From assembly GCA_004322215.1 (NCBI GenBank), contig SCSM01000016.1, positions 106,059-170,058 on the forward strand: DNA of 64,000 bases. The letters are read 5' to 3'. This document shows positions 55,486 through 64,000 of the stretch, one piece after another (position 1 is the first letter of the stretch; every line of letters begins with the position of its first letter). This DNA comes from Bacteroidota bacterium. GTDB taxonomy: Bacteria > Bacteroidota > Ignavibacteria > Kapaibacteriales > UBA2268. A model generated the notes under the pieces. The model saw only the letters and a program-made list of their open reading frames with translations, searched no databases and was not told where the DNA came from. Position numbers and translations under genes: made by a program.

Positions 55486-56079
55486 TTATAGTACTATTTC
55501 ACCGTCAGCAATTTTTTTTATTGTTTCAGGATATAGAATGTGCTCCTGTTCAAGTACTCTTGCTGATAATGTTTCTTTAGTATCATCAGGATATACCGGA
55601 ACTTCTTTTTGAGAAAGAATCCTGCCATGGTCATAAACTAAATCAACGACATGTACAGTCGGACCACTTACTTTTTCACCTGCCGCCAGGACTGCTTCGT
55701 GAACGTATTTCCCATACATACCTTTACCACCGTATTTAGGAAGTAAAGCAGGATGTATATTCAGAATTTTTCCTTTGAACTTTTCAATTACTTTATCACC
55801 TAATTTTTTCATATATCCAGCAAGAATTATTAAATCTACATTATGTTTTTCCATAACCCCGATTATTGCATCGTCAACATTATCATTGTGAGTTGCTGTA
55901 CTAATATGATAATATGGTATACCTTCTTTTTTGGCTCTTTGCAATGCTTGAGATTCAGAATTATTGGAAATCACAACACATGGCTTAGCATTGAAATTAT
56001 CTTTTTTGCAGGCATCAATAATTGCCTGCATATTACTTCCTCCGTGTGATGCTAAAAATCCAAGATTTAATTTTGGCAT
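55486..56079 (-). CDS. purN: Phosphoribosylglycinamide formyltransferase PurN
   Basis: A 197-residue GAR transformylase that uses 10-formyltetrahydrofolate in purine synthesis. The phosphate-binding FLASHGGSNMQAI is at the start, NIHPALLPKYGGKGMYG holds the catalytic His, and GPTVHVVDLVYDHG holds the catalytic Asp. It follows the GIN-domain gene after 17 bases on the same strand, so they may share a transcript. The other purine gene in the window, purH, is distant. Length and motifs are normal. Confidence 0.96.
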   Translation of the reverse strand: MPKLNLGFLASHGGSNMQAIIDACKKDNFNAKPCVVISNNSESQALQRAKKEGIPYYHISTATHNDNVDDAIIGVMEKHNVDLIILAGYMKKLGDKVIEKFKGKILNIHPALLPKYGGKGMYGKYVHEAVLAAGEKVSGPTVHVVDLVYDHGRILSQKEVPVYPDDTKETLSARVLEQEHILYPETIKKIADGEIVL

Positions 56080-56096
56080 ATAATAATAAATAAATG

Positions 56097-56765
56097 TTAT
56101 GGTATATTAATAATATTTCCGGAACCGTTTATTTGTGTTTCTTTTATTTCAGGATTGCCCTTGTAGTAAATGTTACCGCTTCCGTTAATAATAGCTTTCA
56201 GATATTTAGTTGAATAAACATAAATATTACCTGAGCCGTTGATTACAACATAAGCAGAATCAGCAGGCATATCTATTAATTCCAAATTTCCGGAGCCATC
56301 AAGTCCTGCAGTAATATTTCCTGCTTTCCCGAATAACCTGACTTTTCCTGAACCTTCGATATTAATATCGATATCGTCCAGATTTAAAGAATCAGTCGTA
56401 ATAATACTTCCCGAACCGGAAAAATCAAGGAATCTGAAGTCTTCCATAGTTACTAAAAATTGAAGACTATTAGGGCAAATTGATTCAATTGGTTTTATAT
56501 AAAGTATTGAATTAATTACATCAGTTTTAACTAATGGTGCTATGTTATCATCTGTTTCTATAATTATTGTATCGGATTGACCATGGGCAATAAATATATT
56601 ACCAGCTCCATCAAAATCAATACTGTTATAGGATGGAAGTTTCCGATAATCATAAATAATTTTTTTGGAACCTTTTACACAGTCATTTGAAATAATATTT
56701 TTTTCACAAGAACTAATCAGGATTGTTAATAATATAATTATTACCAGGTAATATTTTTTATCCAT
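56097..56765 (-). CDS. GIN-domain (DUF2807) lipoprotein
   Basis: A 222-residue protein with a lipoprotein signal (MDKKYYLVIIILLTILISSC) and a right-handed parallel beta fold with the repeated GSG motif: DGAGNIFI, SGSGSIITT, EGSGKVRLF, DGSGNLELI and INGSGNIYV are rungs. DUF2807 (head GIN) proteins are common in Bacteroidota and are thought to be surface or periplasmic; the function is unknown. A good ribosome site AGAGG precedes the ATG. It is upstream of purN on the same strand but unrelated in role. Confidence 0.92.
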   Translation of the reverse strand: MDKKYYLVIIILLTILISSCEKNIISNDCVKGSKKIIYDYRKLPSYNSIDFDGAGNIFIAHGQSDTIIIETDDNIAPLVKTDVINSILYIKPIESICPNSLQFLVTMEDFRFLDFSGSGSIITTDSLNLDDIDINIEGSGKVRLFGKAGNITAGLDGSGNLELIDMPADSAYVVINGSGNIYVYSTKYLKAIINGSGNIYYKGNPEIKETQINGSGNIINIP

Positions 56766-56923
56766 TTTATTATCCTCTAGTTAATAATTATTCAAATTAA
56801 AGAAAAATTTTATTTGTAGAAAAATTATATGATATTTGTTATGTATTATACGATAAATTAATTGATTAGTTATAAATATATCGCAACTTCGTTGCATAAT
56901 TAAAAATAATTTACGAATATCTT

Positions 56924-59800
56924 ATGTCAAAATTATATCTTATAGATGGTATGTCTATTGTTTTCAGAGCATACCACGCTATGGCTCAATCGAATTTGAA
57001 ATCACCAACTGGTGAACCGACCGGTGCCGTGTTCTCTTTCGTTAATATTATTACTTCATTTCTCGAAAAAGAGAAACCGGAGCATATTGCAGTCGTTTTT
57101 GACAGGAGCGAACCGACATTCCGCCACATTAAGTATCCTTTATATAAAGCAAACAGAGCAGCATTTCCAGAAGAACTTGTACCTCAGTTAGCAAGAATAA
57201 AGGAATTTCTTGATTATCTGAATATTAAGAGACTGGAAATGCCAGGTTATGAAGCAGATGATATTATCGGTACATTATCCAAAATTGCATCTGGAAATGA
57301 CATAGAAGTTGCCTGCCTGACAAGCGATAAAGATTATTACCAGCTTGTTAATGATAAGGTTAAACTTTACAAACCAGGGAAAAAATCCGGCGATGATTTT
57401 GATATAGTTGATATTGATGGTGTATATGAAAAATTCGGCGTACCTCCCGTTATGGTCATAGATGTGCTTGCCCTGATTGGCGACACTGCCGATAATATTC
57501 CCGGTGTTAAAGGTGTTGGGGATAAGACTGCAATTCCGTTGATTCAGAGTTACGGCTCAATTGAAGGTATTTATGATAATATTGATAAAATTGAAAATAC
57601 AGGTCTGAAAAATAAATTAATTCAGAATAAAGAGTCAGCATTTCTTGCTAAAGAACTTGTTACTATTATTACTGATGTGCCATTGGATACTGAATTATCC
57701 GAACTGAAAATAAATAAACCGGACTATAAAAAAATAGATGAACTTTTTGCTAATCTCGGGTTTCATCAAATACGAAAGAAATGGCAATCGAAAGCTGTTG
57801 CTGATTTGGAAACATTTTCGAGTAATTTTGAAAACAGTTCTCAAATAGAACCTGTTACTGAGACAAAACAATATTCAGATATTAGTAAAATTCAAAAAGA
57901 ATATTTTCTGATTAATACATTCTCAGAATTAGAAAAGGTTATTTTAGAAATTGAAAAATATAAACTGATTGCATTAGATACAGAAACAAGCTCACTTGAC
58001 AGATTGTCATGCGATATAGTCGGAATATCATTGTGTGCCGTAGAAGGAAGGGCTTTTTATATAGCAACATATAATGATGAGGATAAATCTTCAATTCAAA
58101 AGAAAGATGAAAAATCAAGTGAACAATCATCATTATTTACTGTTCAAACAAATTCACCTGATAATAACAAACTTAAATCAAATAATATTGACAGTAAACT
58201 ACCCATACGAAAAGTTGTAGAAAAACTGAACAGGATATTTAATAATCAATCAATTGGGAAATGCGGACAAAATATTAAATTCGATACATTTATATTACAA
58301 AGATTTGGTGCCGAAATATCGCCGATAGAATTCGATTCTATGATAGCTTCTTTTTTACTTAATCCCGATGATAGCCATAATCTTGATGCCCTTTCAAAAA
58401 AATGGCTCAATTATTCACCCATACCAATTGAGAATCTTATTGGAGAAAAGAAAAGCAAACAAATCTCAATGGCAGACATAGAACCTGAAAAAATTTATGA
58501 ATATGCATGTGAAGATGCCGATTTCGCATTACGATTAAGAAACAAACTTTACGCTGAACTTGAAAAGGAAAATCTGAAAAATTTAGCCGAAGAGGTGGAA
58601 TTTCCATTAATTGAAGTACTGACTAAAATGGAACGGAATGGAATCACTATTGATACAAATATTTTAAAAGACATATCCGAACAAATAAAAATTGAAAGCA
58701 AAGTGTTAACTGAAAATATTTATAAAGAAGCTGGAATTCAATTTAATATCGATTCACCTAAACAGCTCGGTCATATATTATTTGAAAAAATGCAAATACC
58801 TGCAACTAAGAGAGGTAAGACCGGTTACAGTACGGATGTGCAGGTTCTGACGGACTTAGCTGAAATATACCCTATAGCTAATATGATACTCGAGTACAGA
58901 CAACTAACAAAACTTAAATCAACCTATGTGGATGCATTGCCACAGATGATAAATCATGAAACGAAAAGGATCCATACAACATACAATCAGACTATAGCAG
59001 GTACAGGCCGTTTATCATCAATAGACCCGAATTTGCAGAATATTCCGATTAGAACTGAATTGGGAAGGAAGGTACGGCTTGCATTTATTCCTGAAAGAAA
59101 TGATTGCTATATTTTATCGGCTGATTATTCTCAAATCGAACTTCGCATCATGGCATATTACAGTAAAGATGAAAATTTAAAAAATGCATTTATCGAAAAG
59201 AAAGATATACATTCTGCTACTGCATCAATATTGTTTGATACTGAAATAGACAGAGTTGACAGCAATATGAGAAGAGTTGCAAAGACAGTTAATTTTGGTA
59301 TAATGTACGGACTTGGAAGTTTCGGCTTGGCTCAACGGCTTGGACTGAGTAAAACAGAAGCACAGGGAATTATTGATAATTATTTTAATAAATATCCCGG
59401 AATCAAAAAATATATAGAAGAGACTATTGCAGCAACCCGTCAAAAAGGTTATGCCGAGACTCTTATGGGCAGAAGAAAATATTACCCGAATATAAAAAGT
59501 AATAACCGAAATCTCCGTACAGCGGATGAACGTGCTGCCATTAATATGCCGATTCAGGGAACTGCTGCCGATATGTTGAAAATTGCGATGCTAAAATTAG
59601 ATAGAGTTATGGTTAAAGAAAATTTAAAATCAATGATGTTGTTGCAGGTTCACGATGAACTTGTCTTTGAAGTTTTCCCTGATGAACTGGATATATTGAA
59701 AACCTTAATTAAACAAGAAATGGAAAATGCTTTGCCAATCGGGGACATTCCTGTTGTCGTCGAAATTGGAGTAGGTAAAAATTGGTATGAGGCGCATTAA
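56924..59800 (+). CDS. polA: DNA polymerase I
   Basis: A 958-residue family A polymerase. The N-terminal 5' nuclease domain (1-290) begins LYLIDGMSIVFRAYHAM. The 3'-5' exonuclease domain keeps its DTE motif at 352-354 (ALDTETSSL), so proofreading is likely intact. The polymerase domain has DYSQIELR (D734), VNFGIMYGLG and VHDELVFE (D911). Gap filling in repair and primer removal are its roles. It sits alone with a terminator hairpin right after the stop and flagellin genes converging from the other strand. Confidence 0.97.
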   Translation: MSKLYLIDGMSIVFRAYHAMAQSNLKSPTGEPTGAVFSFVNIITSFLEKEKPEHIAVVFDRSEPTFRHIKYPLYKANRAAFPEELVPQLARIKEFLDYLNIKRLEMPGYEADDIIGTLSKIASGNDIEVACLTSDKDYYQLVNDKVKLYKPGKKSGDDFDIVDIDGVYEKFGVPPVMVIDVLALIGDTADNIPGVKGVGDKTAIPLIQSYGSIEGIYDNIDKIENTGLKNKLIQNKESAFLAKELVTIITDVPLDTELSELKINKPDYKKIDELFANLGFHQIRKKWQSKAVADLETFSSNFENSSQIEPVTETKQYSDISKIQKEYFLINTFSELEKVILEIEKYKLIALDTETSSLDRLSCDIVGISLCAVEGRAFYIATYNDEDKSSIQKKDEKSSEQSSLFTVQTNSPDNNKLKSNNIDSKLPIRKVVEKLNRIFNNQSIGKCGQNIKFDTFILQRFGAEISPIEFDSMIASFLLNPDDSHNLDALSKKWLNYSPIPIENLIGEKKSKQISMADIEPEKIYEYACEDADFALRLRNKLYAELEKENLKNLAEEVEFPLIEVLTKMERNGITIDTNILKDISEQIKIESKVLTENIYKEAGIQFNIDSPKQLGHILFEKMQIPATKRGKTGYSTDVQVLTDLAEIYPIANMILEYRQLTKLKSTYVDALPQMINHETKRIHTTYNQTIAGTGRLSSIDPNLQNIPIRTELGRKVRLAFIPERNDCYILSADYSQIELRIMAYYSKDENLKNAFIEKKDIHSATASILFDTEIDRVDSNMRRVAKTVNFGIMYGLGSFGLAQRLGLSKTEAQGIIDNYFNKYPGIKKYIEETIAATRQKGYAETLMGRRKYYPNIKSNNRNLRTADERAAINMPIQGTAADMLKIAMLKLDRVMVKENLKSMMLLQVHDELVFEVFPDELDILKTLIKQEMENALPIGDIPVVVEIGVGKNWYEAH

Positions 59801-59801
59801 T

Positions 59802-59836
59802 AAAGCACTTCAGAAACATATCCAAAGTGCTTTAAT
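59802..59836. terminator. Terminator hairpin between polA and flagellin
   Basis: AAAGCACTT pairs with AAGTGCTTT around a 14-base loop, starting two bases after the polA stop and followed by a T-rich stretch. The two genes converge here, so it may serve both directions. Confidence 0.7.
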
Positions 59837-59874
59837 TATTCAATAATCAATTTTAAATTATCAATTCTTTAGCA

Positions 59875-60810
59875 TTATCCTCTTATCAACTGCAGGAATG
59901 AATTCGGATTTTGATTCGCCTGCGATAATGAAATCAAAGATGCCTGCTGTAAGAATTGTGCTTTTACTAATTCAAGCTGTTCTTTTGCAACATCGGCATC
60001 TTCCAATCTTGAAATTGCAGAATTATAATTCACAATCTGGCTCTTAATCAGTTCTTCCTGGGAATTTAACCTGGTTGCAAAACCACCGAGATAGGCACCA
60101 ACCTTTGTTACATTATCCAATGCTCTTGCAAGACTTGTCAAAGTCGAAGACATCATGTTATCCGCAAATATCCCAAGGTCAGCAGAGCTAACATCATTCA
60201 AGCTTTGGAGATTCAGATTTGTAATACCTGCAAAGTTACTGTTATTTACTGTATTAACATCGAAATTATTACTTTCAACATTGAGTTCGGGGTTCGATGT
60301 TGTCAAATCAACCGTCAGAGTAATCAATGTATTTGAATAAGTAATCCCAATAAAGAAATTTGCTGTAAAAGACCCGTTAATCAACTGCCTACCTGAAAAA
60401 ACCGTTGAATCAACGACAGTTTGAATTTGCTGAGCCAATCTGAATGCTGATTTTGCCAAAGCGACTTTTTCATCTGTCCCCATTGCACCGGAAGCAGATT
60501 GAGTAACAGCATCCTTAATTTTAATAACTAATGAACTGATATTATCAAGCGAATCCATAGCAATATTGGTGATATTGTTTGCATCACCTACCGTATTCAA
60601 AGCTGCTTTCAGTGAACCGTTTCTCGATGATAATGCTCTTGAAGTTATATATGCAGCAATATCATCACCGGCATTGTTAATCCTTTTTCCGGTGGACAAT
60701 CTAAGTTGTCTCAACGATATTTCCCTGTTTGATACTTCAAGTGAATTATAAGCATTCTCTGCCGGAATGTTTGTCCTTATTCTTGCATTGCCTCCTGTTG
60801 CAAATGGCAT
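59875..60810 (-). CDS. fliC: Flagellin (second of two tandem copies)
   Basis: A 311-residue flagellin with conserved N-terminal segment SLRQLRLSTGKRINNAGDD (residues 32-50) and a C-terminal EDADVAKEQLELVKAQFLQQ and ASLISLSQANQNPNSFLQL region that form the filament core. The variable middle is short and lacks large surface domains. It is strongly similar to the copy just upstream (60849-61784). An AAGGAG ribosome site precedes the ATG, and only 38 bases separate the two genes, so they are likely co-transcribed. An unusual N-terminus MPFATGGNARIRTNIPAENA precedes the normal flagellin start. Confidence 0.94.
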   Translation of the reverse strand: MPFATGGNARIRTNIPAENAYNSLEVSNREISLRQLRLSTGKRINNAGDDIAAYITSRALSSRNGSLKAALNTVGDANNITNIAMDSLDNISSLVIKIKDAVTQSASGAMGTDEKVALAKSAFRLAQQIQTVVDSTVFSGRQLINGSFTANFFIGITYSNTLITLTVDLTTSNPELNVESNNFDVNTVNNSNFAGITNLNLQSLNDVSSADLGIFADNMMSSTLTSLARALDNVTKVGAYLGGFATRLNSQEELIKSQIVNYNSAISRLEDADVAKEQLELVKAQFLQQASLISLSQANQNPNSFLQLIRG

Positions 60811-60848
60811 TTTGTTACTCCTTATATATTAAATATTATTTTCGTATA

Positions 60849-61784
60849 TTAACCCTGCAGTAATCTCAGGAAAGACTGCGGGTTTGTATTGGCTTGTGCC
60901 AATGATATTAATGATGCCTGCTGCAGAAACTGCGATTTAATCAATTGCAATTGTTCCTGCGCAATGTCTGCATCCTGAATTCTGGATATAGCTGCATTGT
61001 AATTGGTTACCTGGCTTTTCAGCAAGTCTTCCTGCGAAAACATTCTGTTAGAAACACCACCCAGATAAGATGCAGCTTTATTAATGTTATCGATAGCGGT
61101 TGAGATACTTGTCAATGTCAGTGATAAAGCAGAGTCAGAGAATAAGCCAAGGTTAGTTGCACTTGTATTGTTTAATTCTCTCATATCGAGATTAGTTACA
61201 CCAGCAAACATGGAGACCTGCATTGCATTTAAGTTGAAGTTGTTGCTATCAACATTAAAGTCGGTATTCCCGGTTGTCATATCAATGGCTAATGTCAGAA
61301 GGTTATTTGCACCGTCGGTGCCGATAACGAAGTCGGCAGAGAATGTGCCGGATAGCAATTGTCTTCCTCCAAAGACAGTGGAATCTGCAACGGTTTGAAT
61401 TTGTTGAGCAAGCCGGTAAGCGGCTTTTGCAAGAGCAACCCGTTCGGATGTACCCATAGCTCCCGATGCAGCATTAGACGTTGCTTCCTTAATTTTGTTC
61501 ATTTGGTCATAAATGTTGTCCAATGAATCCATGAGGATATTGGTAACATTAAGAGCATCACCGACTGCCCTGAGAGCCGCTTTCATTGAACTGTTCCGGG
61601 CTTCGAGAGCGCGGTACGTAATGTATCCGGCAACATCATCGCCAGCATTATTAATTCTTTTTCCGGTTGACAACCTTAATTGTCTTAATGAAATATCGCG
61701 GTTCGATACTTCAAGCGCGTTATAAGCATTCTCGGCAGGAATGTTTGTCCTGATGCGAGAGCTACCTCCTATAGCAAATGGCAT
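60849..61784 (-). CDS. fliC: Flagellin (first of two tandem copies)
   Basis: A 311-residue flagellin paralogue of the next gene, equal in length and with the same GKRINNAGDD and C-terminal QDADIAQEQLQLIKSQFLQQ core segments. The N-terminus MPFAIGGSSRIRTNIPAENA repeats the extra segment seen in the other copy. A strong AGGAGGTG ribosome site precedes the ATG. The 350-base upstream region contains a sigma-54-like site at 61914-61930. As first gene it is probably the more strongly expressed filament subunit. Chaperone FliS and cap FliD are not in the window. Confidence 0.95.
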   Translation of the reverse strand: MPFAIGGSSRIRTNIPAENAYNALEVSNRDISLRQLRLSTGKRINNAGDDVAGYITYRALEARNSSMKAALRAVGDALNVTNILMDSLDNIYDQMNKIKEATSNAASGAMGTSERVALAKAAYRLAQQIQTVADSTVFGGRQLLSGTFSADFVIGTDGANNLLTLAIDMTTGNTDFNVDSNNFNLNAMQVSMFAGVTNLDMRELNNTSATNLGLFSDSALSLTLTSISTAIDNINKAASYLGGVSNRMFSQEDLLKSQVTNYNAAISRIQDADIAQEQLQLIKSQFLQQASLISLAQANTNPQSFLRLLQG

Positions 61785-62134
61785 TATTCACCTCCTGTGA
61801 ACATTATTAATATAATTATCTTCTTCCTAAAGTTTTTGCCACTGTTCCAAAAAATTTTTCAGGGCTTTTTTATAATTTTTTTATTCCGAAACTAATCCGG
61901 TCAGATAAAATTTTACAACAAGTGTGCCAAAAATTTCACTTTCCTTCTCAAATAAAATTAATTCGTAGTTTTTATATAATAATAACAGGTATATACTTGA
62001 TTCTATAAAATTTTTTTTTAAATTTTCAATTTTTTGTCAATTTTTAATTGCAAAATGCATTTCAAATTCATTCAATTTTTGTTTAAGTTCGTTCATTTGG
62101 TTATTTATCACCAACGATAATTAAAATATAATAT
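61785..62134. other. Intergenic region upstream of the flagellins
   Basis: 350 AT-rich bases, with long T/A tracts near 62000-62060 and no gene. The flagellin promoter candidate is in its first part (61914-61930). The far part carries the 3' end of the dockerin/T9SS gene's trailer; no clear hairpin terminator was seen. Confidence 0.6.
61914..61930 (-). promoter_or_regulatory. Candidate sigma-54-like promoter for the flagellins
   Basis: On the minus strand TTGGCAC, then ACTTG, then TTGTA: TGGCAC-N5-TTGT with the final C of the -12 box replaced by T, the same deviation as at 46027 and 63652. It lies about 130 bases upstream of the first flagellin ATG. Confidence 0.45.
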
Positions 62135-63610
62135 TTACTTTATAATCTTCAAATATATAAAAGACTTATTGACATTTAACTCTACAAAATAAATCCCAGA
62201 ATTAAGTTGTGAAATATCAACAATTAATTTCTCATTTTCGTGTAAGTAATTGCAATTTATTTTGTTACCAAGTATATCAAAGAGAATTGGCTCAATATAT
62301 CCATATTTCAGATTTTCAGAAAAAATTGAAAGTACATTGCTATTATTACTTTGTACAATTTTGTCAACATTTTGCAAATTTTCATTCACATAGTTTACTG
62401 ATGATTCAATCCCGAAGAGCATGCCATCAATTGAAATTCCGGTCATGTTATTTGAAACAACATTCACATTTTTTTCTGAATTTTTATTTAAAGCTTCAAC
62501 GATTAAGTAAGCAATTATTCCTGTTTTTTGTGTCTGAATTTCGTCATCGAGAGAGCCGATTGCAAAATCAATAGTACTGCAATTCTCATCGAACTTTGTG
62601 AATATAAAAGCAGAATGACTGTTGAGTAAATCACCTTTATCTATTCCAAGAATTTTATATTCGCTGCTATTTTCTATATTTAATTTTCCAGAAACTCCAA
62701 GAAAATCATTTGCTGAATTAATATAAACAGGAATTGAAATTGAATTTTCAGTTTTAATGAAATCGCTGTTTCTAAGGTCGCTTGCCTGAGTATGGTCTTT
62801 GGTTTTCACTGCAATTGAATGTGTCTTCAGGAAGTTGTATTTCCACACGAGTACATCCGTTACAGTAACCTCACCATTGCCGTCGCAGTCTGCGTAGGTC
62901 GCCTGTGAATCATCCCAGAGCAGGCATCTTTGGGGCTCCCAGAGTGTACTTGGATTTTCCCTTTTGAAGCTTCTTACAGGAATTGCCTCAGTGCCGTAGC
63001 CCATATACAAATCAATGTATGCAAAGTCACGGTTATCAACGATTCCGTTGTTGTCTGTGTCGCCGGGGTAAACGAAAACAAATCCGTGAATATCGAATAC
63101 GACCGGCTGGCTTTGTAAGTTAATTATCTTTCCCCCTGAGGAGCTATCGTTGATTACAGCCATAGCATTAGTAAAAGAGAGAGTAACTTTCCCTCTGTTT
63201 GGTGCATTGGGGGTAACGACAAAATCCAGATGTATGACTTTCGGATTGTCAATGCTTGCATTTCCGATATCTTCGCCTGAGGTTGCGCCGACATATACTT
63301 TCCCCTGGTGGAGAGGATTGTCATCTTCGGAGATAACAGCTGTCGTTGTTTTGGGACCGAATGCTCCATGCTGCCACTGTGAGTACTTAATGTAATCGTA
63401 AGAATCGTAACTAAGCTCGAAAGTAACACCGTTGCAATTCTCAACACCATCGGCAATGATGTCAATGCCGAATGTGTAGGTCGCAGTTACAAAGCCGGAA
63501 CGGTTTGCCGTTACATCAGTTCTTATGACCATGAGCGATTGCCCGGAGGCGAACCCGCCTATAAGTAGAAAAGCGAGCATTTTTAAAAAGAATTTTGCCG
63601 CATTTTTCAT
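62135..63610 (-). CDS. Secreted dockerin-like protein with a T9SS sorting domain
   Basis: From the ATG at 63610 (MKNAAKFFLKM) the protein has a signal peptide ending ASGQ and a beta-sandwich domain resembling cohesin (about residues 25-165). Two calcium-loop segments, DTDNNGIVDNRDFAYIDL and DCDGNGEVTVTDVLVWKYN, form a dockerin type I-like module with a long loop between them. A second beta-sandwich and a T9SS sorting end (ILFDILGNKINCNYLHENEK, VDISQLNSGIYFVELNVNKS) follow. A longer frame from TTG 63667 is rejected because it lacks a signal peptide at its start. A sigma-54-like motif lies about 42 bases upstream. Confidence 0.88.
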   Translation of the reverse strand: MKNAAKFFLKMLAFLLIGGFASGQSLMVIRTDVTANRSGFVTATYTFGIDIIADGVENCNGVTFELSYDSYDYIKYSQWQHGAFGPKTTTAVISEDDNPLHQGKVYVGATSGEDIGNASIDNPKVIHLDFVVTPNAPNRGKVTLSFTNAMAVINDSSSGGKIINLQSQPVVFDIHGFVFVYPGDTDNNGIVDNRDFAYIDLYMGYGTEAIPVRSFKRENPSTLWEPQRCLLWDDSQATYADCDGNGEVTVTDVLVWKYNFLKTHSIAVKTKDHTQASDLRNSDFIKTENSISIPVYINSANDFLGVSGKLNIENSSEYKILGIDKGDLLNSHSAFIFTKFDENCSTIDFAIGSLDDEIQTQKTGIIAYLIVEALNKNSEKNVNVVSNNMTGISIDGMLFGIESSVNYVNENLQNVDKIVQSNNSNVLSIFSENLKYGYIEPILFDILGNKINCNYLHENEKLIVDISQLNSGIYFVELNVNKSFIYLKIIK

Positions 63611-63651
63611 AATACTTCTAACATTAATTATATAATGAGAAATTAAAATCA

Positions 63652-63667
63652 ACAAAGCGTGTGCCAA
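63652..63667 (-). promoter_or_regulatory. Candidate sigma-54-like promoter for the dockerin/T9SS gene
   Basis: On the minus strand TTGGCAC, ACGCT, TTGT reproduces the spacing and the TTGT deviation of the flagellin site. Its -12 box is about 42 bases before the ATG at 63610, a normal distance. Confidence 0.45.
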
Positions 63668-63760
63668 ACATTCCTAAGAAATTACGAATTATGAATTACG
63701 TATTGTGGTTAAGTATTTATAAATAAACTTATTATTCCTTCTGAAAAAATGGGGGAATAT

Positions 63761-64000
63761 GGAAAATGTCACGTTTTGTCACTATTTACCTCACTTTTTT
63801 TATTTTTTACATTACTCTTTAGAAATAAGATTGATTTGTAAGGAGTTAGAATATTACGTACAAGGAATTTTTGTCTTATTTTGTCCTGTTTTGTCTCATT
63901 TTGTCCTATTGATGTCCTATCGGTTGTGACATTAAGTGACTAAAGTCGTGTGGTGCTGGAAACCAAACTCCACTATCTAAAGATAGTGGCTATTCATTCC
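63761..64000. repeat. Inverted-repeat block, copy 2 (runs to the window end)
   Basis: Reverse complement of 38597-38830, including the hairpin CCACTATCT-AA-AGATAGTGG at 63970-63989 and TTTTGTC motifs at 63869, 63879, 63889 and 63899, ten bases apart. More than 120 bases match copy 1 with only a couple of mismatches. It may continue past the window. Confidence 0.75.

Noticed and set aside
63610..63667. TTG start at 63667 for the dockerin/T9SS gene
   Set aside because: It lacks a proper signal peptide and would put the start inside the promoter-like TGGCAC site; the ATG at 63610 gives a standard signal peptide.
1..64000. CRISPR arrays, tRNA or rRNA genes
   Set aside because: No regularly spaced 25-40-base repeats with unique spacers, and no recognisable tRNA or rRNA segments were seen on either strand by reading.

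Overview
The window is AT-rich, tightly packed bacterial DNA. I place it in the Bacteroidota/Chlorobiota assemblage, most like Ignavibacteria or Kapabacteria. The reasons are several secreted proteins with type IX secretion (T9SS) C-terminal sorting domains, a Bat/MoxR operon, a GIN-domain lipoprotein and an ORF6N protein, combined with a true flagellar operon with P- and L-ring genes and two flagellins. Flagella are absent from most Bacteroidia. The lineage is inferred; no rRNA or tRNA gene is visible.

Layout. 1-6.2 kb: sucC, then on the minus strand purH-tsaD, a lipoprotein and folC. 6.2-14.2 kb: a plus-strand run of SDR, TPR protein, uvrC, a degenerate GH13 protein, a DCC protein, and the squalene genes hpnC-hpnD. 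14.2-16.7 kb: hicB with a broken hicA, an orphan nuoE-like gene, a rhomboid-like protein and a DHFR-like reductase. 16.9-24.1 kb: minus-strand moxR, DUF58, a very large T9SS beta-propeller protein, a BatD-like protein and batA. 24.3-30.7 kb: a caspase-TPR protein, then a four-subunit 2-oxoacid:ferredoxin oxidoreductase and a KAS III enzyme. 30.7-38 kb: rimO, a membrane spermidine-synthase-like protein, an HEPN/MNT pair and a 13-Asp-box T9SS protein. This stretch carries two truncated rimO copies and a stray T9SS fragment, so it has been rearranged. 38-39 kb: a gene-free 1 kb full of hairpins and repeats. 39-45.5 kb: a PLP lyase, PhoH, YbaK, a LolE-type permease, ORF6N and small secreted proteins. 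46.1-55.3 kb: the flagellar operon (an unknown 82-aa protein, flgF, flgG, flgA, flgH, flgI, flgJ-SLT, flgN, flgK, flgL), then motA. 55.5-59.8 kb: purN, GIN lipoprotein, polA. 59.9-63.6 kb: two tandem flagellins and a dockerin/T9SS protein. The last 240 bases repeat, inverted, a block at 38.6 kb.

How the parts work together. The flagellar block supplies rod, P/L rings, hook-filament junction and chaperone; hook, export, FliF/FliG and MotB genes are not in the window. Four sites resembling sigma-54 promoters (TGG-N8-TTG type) lie upstream of the flagellar operon, motA, the first flagellin and the dockerin/T9SS gene, which suggests one regulon. The KOR operon and sucC fit a ferredoxin-linked TCA pathway. 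HpnC/HpnD point to squalene or hopanoid synthesis.

The least explained items are: the rimO-fragment repeats around the HEPN/MNT pair; the 230-bp inverted repeat with 10-bp-phased GACAAAA motifs; the palindromes at and inside the ORF6N gene; the GH13 protein lacking invariant residues; and the unknown first gene of the flagellar operon.
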